NCBI GenBank assembly: GCA_963773155.1
Contig: CAVZAB010000013.1
Coordinates: forward strand, 1-64,000
DNA: 64,000 nt
Direction of reading: 5' to 3'
Source: CAVZAB01 sp963773155
Lineage (GTDB): Bacteria > Pseudomonadota > Alphaproteobacteria > Rhizobiales > Beijerinckiaceae
The notes under the pieces were generated by a model that was not told the origin of the DNA, ran no database searches, and was given only the letters and a program-made list of their open reading frames with translations. This document shows positions 36,042 to 46,288 of this stretch, piece by piece. Both the position numbers and the translations under genes were made by a program. Position 1 is the first letter of the stretch. Each line of letters opens with the position of its first letter.

Positions 36042-36893
36042 CTAGCCTTTCGCGCCGGCGGCGGGGCCGCGGTAGAAAAGGGACCGCGAGGCGAGCAACG
36101 CTGCCACGATCAGCAATTGGGTAAGCGCCATGATCATCGCGATCGCCGAGGCCAGCGAATAATCATATTGTTCGAAGGCCGCCTCATATGCGGCGATCGA
36201 AATGACCCGGGTCGGGCCGGCCGGGGCGCCGAGTAGGACCGCCGAGGGAAAGACCGAAAAAGCCTGGACGAAGGACAGGCAAAAGGTCACCGCAAGGCCC
36301 GGCATCAGGAGCGGCAGGAAGATCGTCCGGAATCGCGCCGAAGCGCTGGCGCCGAGTGTTGCCGCGGCCTGCTCGAGAGCGGGGTCGATGCCGGTCACGT
36401 AGGACAGGGTGAGGAGAAAGGTGAAGGGAAACCCGGTGATCACCAGCGATAGAAACACGCCCCAATAATTGTGCACGAGCCGCACTGGCGTTGCGATGAG
36501 GCCGAAGGCGAGCAGGACGCGATTGAGCCAGCCTTGCGGGCCAAGATAGTTCAGGAGGCCCTGGGCGACCAGAACCGTTCCGAGCGTGATCGGCAGGACG
36601 AGAATGGTGGTCAGCATTCGCTGCCGGCGCATGAGCCGGACCCGAAAGGCAACCGGCACTGACAGCATAAGGTTGACGATCGTGACTGGCAGCGCCAGCC
36701 ACAGGGTTTTGGCAATGGTGCCGTAGAGGAAGGGATCGGAAAAGAAATTCAGATAATTGCCGAGGATCGAGCCGTCCTTCGGGCGCAGCGAAAGATAAAG
36801 CCCATAGAGGAACGGATAGACGAACAGCGCCATAATGAGGCAGACGGCCGGCACGATCAGCAACGTCGTCGCCATCGAGGCCAGCGGCGGCAA
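36042..36893 (-). CDS. ABC importer permease, PotB type
   Basis: 283 residues from ATG 36893, or 277 from ATG 36875 (MATTLLIVPAV). Six TM helices (LLIVPAVCLIMALFVYPFLY first) and an EAA loop (EQAAATLGASASARFRTIFL). Intact. It pairs with the following PotC-like permease to form the channel. Its start overlaps the end of the ATPase gene. Confidence 0.85.
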   Translation of the reverse strand: MPPLASMATTLLIVPAVCLIMALFVYPFLYGLYLSLRPKDGSILGNYLNFFSDPFLYGTIAKTLWLALPVTIVNLMLSVPVAFRVRLMRRQRMLTTILVLPITLGTVLVAQGLLNYLGPQGWLNRVLLAFGLIATPVRLVHNYWGVFLSLVITGFPFTFLLTLSYVTGIDPALEQAAATLGASASARFRTIFLPLLMPGLAVTFCLSFVQAFSVFPSAVLLGAPAGPTRVISIAAYEAAFEQYDYSLASAIAMIMALTQLLIVAALLASRSLFYRGPAAGAKG

Positions 36894-38011
36894 GCCTGAG
36901 CCGCAAGGGCGGTTCCCTGGTCCGGGCCGCGCTCATCCCGGCTGGTTGCGTCGAAGACGAGCACGCGCGCCGGCTCCGCGCCAAAGCCGGATTTCGGCGC
37001 CCGGCGCATAGCGCCGATCGGCGCGGAAGAACAATTCGGACGCGCCAGGACCGCGCGCAGCGCCAAAGAAATGGCGGCCACGGTATTCGCAGGCCTCGAC
37101 GATCGCCGCAAGCCGCTTCGCTTGGGGCCTCGACCGCGACGAAATCATCCGGCCGGATCGCGGCGATGACGGCCGATCCATTGAGCGGCTCACGCATGGT
37201 TCCGGTGAGGCTCGTCCCGCCGAGCCCAAGCCGCGCCTGATCGCCGCGGGTGGCGATCAGCTGGCCGGCGATACGGTTGCGGAAACCCATGAACTCGGCG
37301 ACATCGAGCCGGGCCGGCCGCTGGTACAGGTCTTCCGGCGTGCCGATCTGGCGGATCGCGCCGTCGCGCAGGACGACGATGCGATCGGCGAGCGACAGCG
37401 CCTCGTCCTGGTCATGGGTGACATAGATCGTGATCGAACCGAGGCCGGTGTGGATGCGGCGGATCTCATGGCGCATTTCCAGTCGCAGCTTGGCGTCGAG
37501 ATTGCTGAGAGCGGCTCGTCCATCAGAACAAGCGGCGGCTCGATGACGATGGCGCGCGCAATGGCGACGCGCTGCTGCTGTCCGCCGGAGAGCTGGCCCG
37601 GCAATTTGCCGGCCTGGGTCTCGAGGCGGACAGTCGCCAACGCGGCGTCGATGCGTTCGGCAGCCCTCGCCTGGCAAGACCCCGCATCCGCAAACCGAAG
37701 CCAATATTGTCGCGAACACTCATGTGCGGGAACAAGGCGTAATTCTGGAACACCATTCCGAAGCCGCGCTCTTCCGGCCGCAGCGTGTCGATTCGGCGCT
37801 CGTCGAGCCAGATCGAGCCTTCGCTCGTCGGGAGCAGGCCGGCGATGCAGTTGAGGGCGGTCGACTTGCCGCAGCCGGAGGGGCCGAGCAGGGCGATGAA
37901 CTCGCCCCGTTCGACCGAAAGGCTGAGATCGCGCAAGGCGGCAAGCGTTCCGAAGGCCCGGCCGACCCGATCGAGCCGCAGCGTCTTGAACGAGGAGGAT
38001 TGCGGCGTCAT
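36857..38011 (-). pseudogene. ABC importer ATPase, PotA/UgpC type, frameshifted
   Basis: Energy subunit of the importer. Starts ATG 38011. Walker A LLGPSGCGKST and Q-loop MVFQNYALFPHMSVRDNI are in frame one; a shift near 37690 leads to LPGQLSGGQQQRVAIARAI and Walker B VLMDEPLS; another gives NLDAKLRLEMRHEIRRIH, the H-loop ITIYVTHDQDEALSLADR and EFMGFRNRIAGQL. Further shifts break the C-terminal TOBE domain (CEYRGRHFFGAARG; ARVLVFDAT). About 375 codons in total, normal length, with about four indels. As both permeases are intact, sequencing error is plausible. Confidence 0.82.
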
Positions 38012-38038
38012 GGCGGGTCCTGGAGGGTCCGTCTCAAC

Positions 38039-39225
38039 CTATTTGGTTTTTTTGGCGCCGACCTGCTCGTCCCAGATGCCGGAAGGCCTGAACCATGCTT
38101 GTCCGGCTCGAGCGGCAGTTCGTTCGGATTGTCGGCGATCAGCTTGTCATATTCGGGTCGGCCGAATTCCTTGATCGCGTCCTGGCTCTCGGCGGCGCCA
38201 TGTTGAGGGTCACACCCTTGACCGCCGGGCCGGGATAGAAATAGCCCTCGTCAGGTGTAGGCCTGCTGGGCCGGCTTGCAGCATGATAGGCCGATGCAGG
38301 TCGAGCAGCACGGCCATCTTGTCGTTCGCCAGGCCCTTCGGCACGCACATGTAGTGCGCGTCGACGACCCAGTGGAAGCCCTTCGAGCGCTGCGATGGCC
38401 GCCGCTTTCGGCACGACGCCGAGCACGCGCGGGTTGATGTCCCAGCCGGTCGTCGAGGCGATCATGTCGCGCGAGCCTTCGCCGAGTTCCTTCATCGTCG
38501 CGCCGGTGCCGGTCGGGTAGTATTCGATGTACTCGCCGAGCTCCTTCAGATAGGCCCAGGTCTTGTCCCAGCCGTTGACCGGATCCTTCGGATCCTTGTC
38601 GCCGAGGAGATAGGGCAGGCCCATCATGAAGGTGCGGCCGGGACCGGAATTGGCGGGCGGGCATACATGAAGCGGTTCGGATTGGCCTTGGCCCAGGCGA
38701 GCAGTTCCTCGGCCGTAGTCTGGCGGCGTCTTGACCCGGTCGGGCACGTATTCGAGCAGCGGCCCCGACGGATAATAGGCGATGACAACGCCTGGCCCTG
38801 GGCCAGACCCTGCATCTCGGCGCGGCCGGCAGATAGATGTCGTCGAGCTTGGGCAAGGCGTCGGCATGGGCCGGCAGCAGTTCGCGCCCACAGATTGCTG
38901 CTCGCAAGCCGGCCGAGAGCGCGTCGGTGCCGGTCAGCACGAGATCGATGTCGACGCGACCGGCATCCTGCTGCGCCTTGATCTTGCCGGGCAGTTCGGG
39001 CGCCGGCGCCTTGGTGAAGGTGATCTTCGAGACGAGATTGGGCTTGGCCTTGCGGTAGGCCTCGATCGCCTTCTGCGTCAGCGCGAGATTGCCGGCGACG
39101 TCGACGATGTTGAGGGTTACGGGCGAATTCGGCAGAGCGAGCCCCTGAGCGCGCGCGGCCCATGGACAGAAGGCCAGCCCCAGTGTCGCGCCGATGAGAT
39201 GCCGGCGAGTCGGATAATCGTGCAT
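38039..39225 (-). pseudogene. Periplasmic substrate-binding protein, PotD-like, frameshifted
   Basis: Starts ATG 39225 with a twin-arginine signal (PTRRHLIGATLGLAF) ending ARAQG. TLNIVDVAGNLALTQKAIEA and KAQQDAGRVDIDLVLTG are clear. Then at least six frame changes: VVIAYYPSGPLLEYVPDRVK, MMGLPYLLGDKDPKDPVNGW, EYYPTGTGATMKELGEGSRD, LNMAP, AIKEFGRPEYDKLIADNPNE and the natural end WDEQVGAKKTK with stop at 38039. About 395 codons, normal. Resembles spermidine/putrescine-type binding proteins. This is the most damaged gene of the right half. Confidence 0.8.
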
Positions 39226-39272
39226 CGGTTCCTCCCTTGACGGCGCCGACCTGTTGCCGGTCGCTTTGTTGC

Positions 39273-39983
39273 TTAGCGGTTCATTGACCTTGCGATCAGG
39301 CGGCCTTCGTCCAGGAAATAGGCTTCGACATTGGCGAGATGGTCATGCATGGCCTGGCGCGCTTCGGCCGGCTGGCCGCGCGCCACGGCATCGCGGATCC
39401 GCCTGTGATCAACGATGTTGTTGCTGGTCTTGCCGGCAAAATTGGTCAATTCGCCGAGCCTTTGGAAGATCGCGCCGCGCATGTCGCCCCAGAATTGGCT
39501 GACGATTCGCTGGAAAACCGTATTGCCGGTCATTGCGGCAAGACCGACATGGAACGCCTGGTCGGCTTCGAAGCAATCAGCGCCGCGCAGCAATTCGACC
39601 CGGTAGAGATCGATCGCCCGGTTCAAGGTCTCGATGCCCGGCGGACTGGCGCTTTCGGCCGCGAGCGCGGCAATCTCGCCTTCGACTACCCGCCGCGCTG
39701 CCAGCAATTCGAAGGCACTCGGGCCGGCGTCGGGCGCGTCGGCGCGCGCTACCAAAGCGCGGACATAGGCGCCGGCGCCGCTGCGAACTTCGACCAGCCC
39801 GGCTATTTCGAGGGCGATCATGGCCTCGCGCACGGTTGGGCGGCTGACGCCAAGGAGTTTCGAAAGGTCACGCTCGGCTGGAAGGCGCGTGCCGATGCCG
39901 AGTTCGCCGCTGCGGATGAGACCGGCGATCTGTTTGGCAACCTGCTGGAACAATCTTTGGTTGGCGACCGTCTGAAACGGCAT
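39273..39983 (-). CDS. FadR/UxuR-family GntR transcription regulator
   Basis: 236 residues from ATG 39983 (MPFQTVANQRLF), chosen over ATG 40016 for its AAGG site. Winged helix (LIRSGELGIGTRLPAERDL, LLGVSRPTVREAMIALEIAG) and C-terminal FCD ligand domain (FHVGLAAMTGNTVFQRIVSQ; HDHLANVEAYF), whose histidines and aspartates bind a metal and a carboxylate ligand. FadR-type GntR proteins such as UxuR/ExuR control hexuronate genes, and this one stands between a solute importer and uxaC-uxuB-uxuA. It probably represses both units until uronate or fructuronate appears. Confidence 0.88.
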   Translation of the reverse strand: MPFQTVANQRLFQQVAKQIAGLIRSGELGIGTRLPAERDLSKLLGVSRPTVREAMIALEIAGLVEVRSGAGAYVRALVARADAPDAGPSAFELLAARRVVEGEIAALAAESASPPGIETLNRAIDLYRVELLRGADCFEADQAFHVGLAAMTGNTVFQRIVSQFWGDMRGAIFQRLGELTNFAGKTSNNIVDHRRIRDAVARGQPAEARQAMHDHLANVEAYFLDEGRLIARSMNR

Positions 39984-40313
39984 CGGCGAGACCTTGATTG
40001 AGGCGCAGTCTATCATTGAGATTCAGACAATCAAGTGGCAAGATGGCTTGACCAATATTGGGGCGGCGATGGGATGGGCGAGGTTTCCAGCCGATATAAT
40101 AGGGGCGGGGCATCCCGCCAATCGGCCCGATCCGGACCTGCCATTGCTTTCGTGTCCGGCCTGTTGCAGGTAAGCGACACGCCCGATCGCCCCCTTCGTC
40201 TCGCCCGGCAATGCCATTGGCAAGGTCAACCCATGCACGTCGCCAATCGACGCAAAGCGCGACGCTTCGACCGGCCGCCGCCGCGCCGCCGCAGCTCCGA
40301 GACGGCCTAGCCA
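39984..40313. promoter_or_regulatory. Divergent promoter region of regulator and uronate genes
   Basis: 330 bases between the regulator and uup. I see no gene. ATTGAGATTCAGACAAT (40014-40030) is a loose palindrome near the regulator start and could be its operator, but the match to GntR sites is weak. Confidence 0.3.
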
Positions 40314-42116
40314 ATGCCGCCGCCCCTGCTCGTACTCCAGGAAATTCGCCTTGCCTTCGACAGTGGCGAACCACTTCTGCACGCGGCGGAATTGTCGCTT
40401 GCCGTCGGCGAGCGCCTGTGTCTGGTCGGGCGCAATGGTTCCGGCAAGTCGACACTGCTGAAGATTGCCGCGGGCGAAATCGAGGCCGACGATGGCACGC
40501 GCTATCTGCAGCCCAACGTCAACATTCGTTATCTTCCGCAGGAACCGGAGCTGGGTGGCTACGCCAGCGTCCTCGATTTCGCCCTGGCCGGCTTGGGGCC
40601 GACCGACGATCGGCACCGCGTTCAGTTTCTGCTCGAGCAGCTCGGCCTGTCTGGCCGCGAGGATCCGACCCGACTATCCGGCGGCGAGGCGCGCCGGGCG
40701 GCTTTGGTCCAGGTTTTGGCGCCGGAGCCGGACATTCTGCTTCTCGACGAGCCGACCAATCATCTCGATCTCCCGGCGATCGAATGGCTGGAGCAGGAGC
40801 TGGGCCAGCTGCGCGCCGCTTTGGTCTTGATCTCCCATGACCGTCGCTTCCTGACCAATCTCTCGCGCGCGACCGTCTGGCTCGACCACGGCCGGACGCG
40901 GCGCCTCGAGGTAGGCTTTGCGGATTTCGAAGCCTGGCGCGACAAGATTCTCGAGGATGAAGAACTCGAGCGCCACAAGCTCGACCGCAAGATCGCCATG
41001 GAAGAGGATTGGCTGCGCTACGGCGTAACCGCACGCCGACGCCGCAACCAGGGTCGGATCGAAAGGTTGCAGGCGCTGCGCCACCGACGCCGCACGGAGC
41101 GTCTCCGCACCGCCGATCTCAAGTTCGAGGCGAGCGCCGGCAAGACCTCCGGCAATCTGGTGCTCGAGGCTGACAGGCTGGCCAAGCAATTCGATGGCCG
41201 GCCGGTCGTCGAGGGTTTTTCGATCCGGGTCATGCGCGGTGAAAGACTTGGCATTGTCGGTCCGAACGGTGCCGGTAAGTCCACCTTGCTGGCGCTGATG
41301 ACCGGCGAGCTTGCGCCGGATCACGGTCAGCTGCGGCTCGGCGCCAATCTGCAAATCGCCACCCTTGACCAGCGGCGGGCCCGGCTTGACCCGCAGACCA
41401 CGCTGAGCGATGCGCTCACCGGCGGCGGCAGCGATTATGTCACGATCAACGGCCAGCCGCGGCATGTCATCGGCTACATGGGCGACTTCCTGTTTCGGCC
41501 CGAACAGGCGCGCGCGCCGCTTGCCCGCCTGTCGGGCGGCGAACGCGGCCGCCTCGCTCTGGCGATTGCGCTGGCCCGGCCGTCCAACCTATTGGTTCTC
41601 GACGAACCGACCAATGATCTCGATCTCGAGACGCTCGATCTCCTGCAGGATTTTCTGGGCGACTATCCCGGCACATTAATTGTTGTCAGCCACGATCGCG
41701 ATTTTCTCGATCGGATTGCGACCTCGATCTTGTGCGCCGAAGGATTCGGCCGTTGGAGCGAATATGCGGGCGGCTACAGCGATATGATCGCCCAGCGCAT
41801 GTCCCGCCTGCCGACCGCCACGAAGCAAAAAGCGGTTGCTCCGCGGAGCCAGACGCTGGCGCCACGTCCGCGCGTTCGACGCCGCCTATCGTTCAAGGAC
41901 AAGCACGCCCTGACAAGTTTGCCGCAGACGATCGAAGAGCTGAGGACTCGAATCGAGAGCCTGCAGCTGAGGCTCGCCGATCCCTTGCTCTATCGGCGCG
42001 ATCCACAAGCATTTGCCGAGCTCGGTCAGGCCCTTGCGGCGGCACAGTCGGCGTTCGCCGAGGCCGAGAACGAATGGCTGCGCCTCGAGATTCTGCGCGA
42101 GGAGGTCGAGCGATGA
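40314..42116 (+). CDS. uup: ABC-F family ATPase, Uup type
   Basis: 600 residues, two ABC cassettes in one chain without TM helices: Walker A LVGRNGSGKST and IVGPNGAGKST, signatures RLSGGEARRAALVQ and RLSGGERGRLALAI, Walker B ILLLDEPTNHLDL and LLVLDEPTNDLDL. The inter-domain linker is arginine-rich (GVTARRRRNQGRIERL), and the C-terminal coiled coil (LPQTIEELRTRIESLQLRL) is the DNA/ribosome-binding tail of Uup. ABC-F proteins act on ribosomes. Its stop overlaps the uxaC start (ATGA), so the two are translationally coupled, an unusual partnership. Confidence 0.9.
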   Translation: MPPPLLVLQEIRLAFDSGEPLLHAAELSLAVGERLCLVGRNGSGKSTLLKIAAGEIEADDGTRYLQPNVNIRYLPQEPELGGYASVLDFALAGLGPTDDRHRVQFLLEQLGLSGREDPTRLSGGEARRAALVQVLAPEPDILLLDEPTNHLDLPAIEWLEQELGQLRAALVLISHDRRFLTNLSRATVWLDHGRTRRLEVGFADFEAWRDKILEDEELERHKLDRKIAMEEDWLRYGVTARRRRNQGRIERLQALRHRRRTERLRTADLKFEASAGKTSGNLVLEADRLAKQFDGRPVVEGFSIRVMRGERLGIVGPNGAGKSTLLALMTGELAPDHGQLRLGANLQIATLDQRRARLDPQTTLSDALTGGGSDYVTINGQPRHVIGYMGDFLFRPEQARAPLARLSGGERGRLALAIALARPSNLLVLDEPTNDLDLETLDLLQDFLGDYPGTLIVVSHDRDFLDRIATSILCAEGFGRWSEYAGGYSDMIAQRMSRLPTATKQKAVAPRSQTLAPRPRVRRRLSFKDKHALTSLPQTIEELRTRIESLQLRLADPLLYRRDPQAFAELGQALAAAQSAFAEAENEWLRLEILREEVER

Positions 42117-43565
42117 GCCCGCGTAAACCCCGTGCTCCGAGTGGTTTCTTGAGCGACAATCCGCTGGCGCCGCCCGATCTCTTGTTTCCCATCGAGCCCG
42201 CGGCGCGCGCCATCGCGCGCCGGCTCTATTACCATATCAGGGATCTGCCGATCGTCTCGCCGCATGGTCACACCGATCCCCGCTGGTATGCCGAGGATCG
42301 ACCTTTTGCTGATCCAGCCAATCTTTTTGTCATCCCCGACCATTATATTTTCCGGATGCTCTACAGCCAGGGCATCGCGCTGGAGACGCTTGGCGTGCGC
42401 CGCCGCGACGCCGTGCCCAGCGAGACCAATTCGCGCCGGATCTGGACCTTGTTTGCCGAACATTATCATCTGTTCCGGGGGACGCCCACCCGGGTCTGGC
42501 TCGATCATGCCTTTGCCACTCTGTTCGATCTGGATGAGCGGCTTGGCCCGGCCAATGCCGCCTTCTACTACGAACGCATTGCCGAGCGGCTCGCTCAACC
42601 TGAATATCGCCCGCGCGCCCTCTTCGAGCGGTTCAACATCGAAGTGATCGCCACGACCGAAAGTCCGCTGGACCCGCTCGAACTCGCATCGCGCCCTACG
42701 TGGATCGGGCTGGTCGGGGCGCGTGATCACCGCCTATCGACCCGATCCGGTCGTCGACCCGGATTTCGAGGGGTTCCGCGAGAACCTCGTGCGTTTCGGC
42801 GAGGTGACGGGCTGCGACACGTTCACCTGGCGCGGCTATCTCGACGCGCATCGCAAGCGCCGCGCCTTTTTCAAGAGCCTTGGCGCCACCGCCACCGATC
42901 ACGGCCATCCGTCCGCCCTCACTTGCGACCTGGCGCCGACGGCTGCAGAGGCCCTGTTCGCCAAGGCCGTGCTTGGCGATTGCAGGCCGCAGGAGGCCGA
43001 AACCTTCCGCGGCCAGATGCTAACGGAAATGGCGGCAATGAGCCTCGACGACGAACTCGTGATGCAGATCCATCCGGGCTCCATGCGCAACCACAACCCG
43101 CAGCTGTTCGCCCGATTTGGCCGCGACGTCGGGGGCGACATGCCGACGCCAACGGATTACGTCCGCGCGCTGAAGCCGCTGCTCGACCGGTTCGGCAATC
43201 GATCCGACCTGACGCTGGTCGTCTTCACGCTCGACGAAACCACCTATTCGCGCGAATTGGCGCCGCTTGCCGGTCATTACCCGGCCTTGCGGCTCGGCCC
43301 GGCCTGGTGGTTTTATGATTCGGCGGAAGGCATGCGGCGCTTCCGCGAATTGACCACTGAGACCGCCGGCTTCTACAATTGTGTGGGATTCAATGACGAT
43401 ACCCGTGCCTTTTTGTCGATTCCGGCTCGCCACGACATGGCGCGGCGCGTCGATTGCGCGTATCTCGCCCGAATGGTCGCTGATCATCGCCTCGCTGAGG
43501 ACGAGGCCGCTGACCTGGCCCATGAACTCACTTATCACCTCGTCAAGCGCACCTACAAATTGTGA
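42113..43565 (+). CDS. uxaC: Uronate isomerase UxaC (one frameshift)
   Basis: Converts D-glucuronate to D-fructuronate (and galacturonate to tagaturonate), first step of hexuronate breakdown. About 484 codons from ATG 42113. Amidohydrolase-fold zinc motif SPHGHTDPRWYAED, DHYIFRMLYSQGI, WLDHAFATLFDLDERLG and IATTESPLDPLELA are in the first frame; near 42715 the sense moves to RVITAYRPDPVVDPDFEGF, ATDHGHPSA, VMQIHPGSMRNHNPQ and NCVGFNDDTRAFLSIPARHD. A single indel in a G-rich stretch, probably a sequencing error since both halves are well conserved. Confidence 0.9.
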
Positions 43566-43574
43566 GTACCAGCG

Positions 43575-45093
43575 ATGAGCCTGCTGCGCCTGTCCCCCGC
43601 GACCCTTGGCGCCTTGCCGCGCGCCATTCGCGCGCCCGGGCTACGACCGCGATCACCTGGCGACAGGGATCGTGCATCTGGGAATCGGTGCCTTCCACCG
43701 GGCTCATCAGGCCGTATATACCGACGAGGTTCTGGCTACCGGCGACGCGCGCTGGGGTATCCTTGGGGTCAGCTTGCGTTCGCCCGACACGCATGACGCC
43801 TTGCATCCGCAGGCCGGACTCTACACGCTGTCGGTGCGCGAGGCCGAGACGGAGCGGCTCAAAATCATCGGCGCGGTCCGCGATGTCGCGGTGGCTCCCG
43901 ACGATCCCGGCCGGGTGCTCGCGGCTCTTGGTCGTCCGGCAGTCAAGATCGTTTCGCTTACCGTGACCGAAAAGGGCTATTGCCACGATCCCGCTACCGG
44001 CGCGCTGCGCGAGGATCATCCCGATATCAGGCATGACTTGGCCGAGCCTCGTGTCCCGCGCACCGCCCTTGGCTATCTTGTCGCCGCGCTTGCCGAGCGG
44101 CGCCGGATGCGGGTCGCCCCCTTCACCGTTCTTTGCTGTGACAATCTGCCGAGCAACGGGCAGACCGTAAAGCGGGTCCTCGAGCGCTTCGCCCACCTGC
44201 GCGATCCCGACCTCGGCCGTTTTGTGCGCGACGAGCTTGCCTGTCCCTCGACTATGGTCGACCGGATCGTACCGGCGACGACCGACGAGGATCGCGCCCG
44301 TATCGATGCCAAGCTCGGTCTGCACGATGCCTGGCCGATCGTCACCGAGCCATTCAGCCAATGGGTGATCGAGGACTATTTTCCGCAGGGGCGGCCGGAC
44401 TGGGGTGCCCACGGGGCGCAATTCACCGACGATGTCGCGGCCTTCGAATTGATGAAGCTGCGCCTGCTCAACGGCGCCCATTCCTGCATCGCCTATCTCG
44501 GCTATCTCTGCGGCTACGAGACAATTGCCGAAAGCCTGGCCGATCCCGCCATGCTGAGCTTCGTGCGCGCCTTGATGGATGGCGAAGTGACGCCCACGCT
44601 CAGTCCGCCGCGGGGCAGCGATATCGCGGCCTACAAGCGCGCGCTTATCGCCCGCTTCGCCAATCGCGCGCTCAAGCACCGGACCGCGCAGATTGCCATG
44701 GACGGGTCGCAGAAATTGCCGCAGCGGTGGCTTGGGACCATGCGCGCGAGGCTGGCCGCCGGCCAGCCGCTGCCTTGCCTGGCACTCGGCGTGGCGGCCT
44801 GGATGCGCTATGTCACCGGCCGCGACGAGCAAGGCCGGGCGATCGACGTGCGCGATCCGCTCGCCGAGGACCTGCGGGCACGCGCCGATGGCGCTGGCCT
44901 GGTCGCCGATCGGCTGGTCAAGGCCCTGCTCGGCGTCGAAGCGATATTTGGGCAAGATCTGCCGCGCGATCCGCGCTTCACCGAGCCGGTGACTCAGGCC
45001 CTCGACCGCTTGATCCGGCTTGGCGCAAGCGCCAGCCTGCGGCATTGCGTGGCCGCCCTACCTCACCCCCTGGCCGTAGGAGGCCCGCGATGA
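43575..45093 (+). CDS. uxuB: Fructuronate/mannitol dehydrogenase-type enzyme UxuB (one frameshift)
   Basis: Reduces D-fructuronate to D-mannonate with NADH. Starts ATG 43575 (MSLLRLSPATLGALPRAI); near 43640, in a CCCGGG run, the sense moves to YDRDHLATGIVHLGIGAFHR, which holds the N-terminal NAD motif (GIVHLGIGAFHRAHQA). The catalytic block is KLRLLNGAHSCIAYLGYLCG with the lysine of the long-chain mannitol dehydrogenase family. Also LTVTEKGYCHDP and VLCCDNLPSNGQTVK. About 505 codons. 9 bases after uxaC and overlapping uxuA by ATGA. Confidence 0.9.
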
Positions 45094-46275
45094 TCGAAGC
45101 CTGGCGCTGGTTTGGACCCGACGATGCCGTCAGCCTCGATGATGTCAGACAGGCCGGCGCGAGCGACATCGTCAGCGCTCTTCACGATTACGCGCCGGGG
45201 CAAGTCTGGCCGGTCGCTGCGGTCGCGGCCCGCAGGGATTTGATCGAGACGACACCCGCCGGTCGCACGCCCTTGCGTTGGAGCATTGTCGAAAGCATCC
45301 CCATCCCCGACGACGTCAAGCGGTTTGGCAAGAGGGCCGAGCGCTCAATCGCGGCCTGGATTGCGAGCCTCGAGGCGGTCGCCGCCTGCGGTCTGCGGAC
45401 CGTTTGCTACAATTTCATGCCGGTCCTCGATTGGACGCGTACCGATCTCGACTGGCCGCTGCCGAGCGGGGCGCAGGCACTGCGTTTCGACATGGCACGG
45501 TTTGCGGCATTCGACCTCTGTATTCTTGCGCGACCGGCAGCCGAACTTGCCTATGATCCGGCCTTGAAACGCCGGGCCAGGGCCGCCTTCGAGGCGATGT
45601 CGGAAAACGACCGCGAGACACTGACACGCTACATAGCGGCCGGCCTTCCGGGCGGCACCACCGATTCCCTGTCGCTTGAGGAATTTCGCGAGAGGCTAGC
45701 GCAATACCGATCGATTGATGCCGCGACGCTCCGCCAGCATCTGATCGAATTTCTTTCTATGGTCGCGCCGGTCGCCGAGCGGCTTGGCGTGCGGCTGACG
45801 CTCCATCCCGACGATCCGCCGCGGCCGCTGTTCGGCCTGCCGCGGATCGCATCGTCTGCAGCCGATTATCAGGCGCTGTTTTCGGCGGTGCGCTCGCCGG
45901 CCAACGGGATGTGTCTGTGCAGCGGCTCGCTCGGCGTTTCGCCATCGAATGATCTGCCGGCGATGGCGCGGCAATTCGCGCCACGCATTTATTTTGCCCA
46001 TTTGCGCGCGACCCGGCGTGAAGCCGACGGCTCCTTCTACGAGGCCGACCATCTCGACGGCGACGTCGATATGGTCGCCGTCGTCGCCGCACTTCTTGGC
46101 GAAGAGCGCCGGCGGGCCGGCGCGCGATCCAATCCCGTTCCGCCCGGATCACGGCCACAAGATGCTCGATGATCTCGGCAAGGCGACCAACCCCGGCTAT
46201 TCGGCGATCGGCCGCCTCAAGGGGCTGGCGGAGCTGCGTGGCGTGATGCGGGCGCTGGCGGCGCGCGCCGCCTGA
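45090..46275 (+). CDS. uxuA: Mannonate dehydratase UxuA (one frameshift near the end)
   Basis: Dehydrates D-mannonate to 2-keto-3-deoxygluconate. About 394 codons from ATG 45090, with TAGGAGG before it. TIM-barrel metal enzyme: WRWFGPDDAVSLDDVRQAGA, VESIPIPDDVK, CYNFMPVLDWTRTDL, VRLTLHPDDPPRPLFGLPRI, NGMCLCSGSLGVSPSNDL and FAHLRATRREADGSFYE carry the family metal residues. Near 46120 the frame changes, and the family's C-terminus follows: PIPFRPDHGHKMLDDLG and NPGYSAIGRLKGLAELRG. Last gene of the uronate operon; it ends 13 bp from the convergent M20 gene. Confidence 0.92.
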
Positions 46276-46288
46276 ACGCAAGATCCGT

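Noticed and set aside
43543..45045. 500-codon minus-strand frame
   Set aside because: Antisense shadow of uxuB.
44361..45089. Plus-strand frame leading into uxuA without a break
   Set aside because: The part before ATG 45090 is an off-frame reading of uxuB; uxuA has its own TAGGAGG and start.
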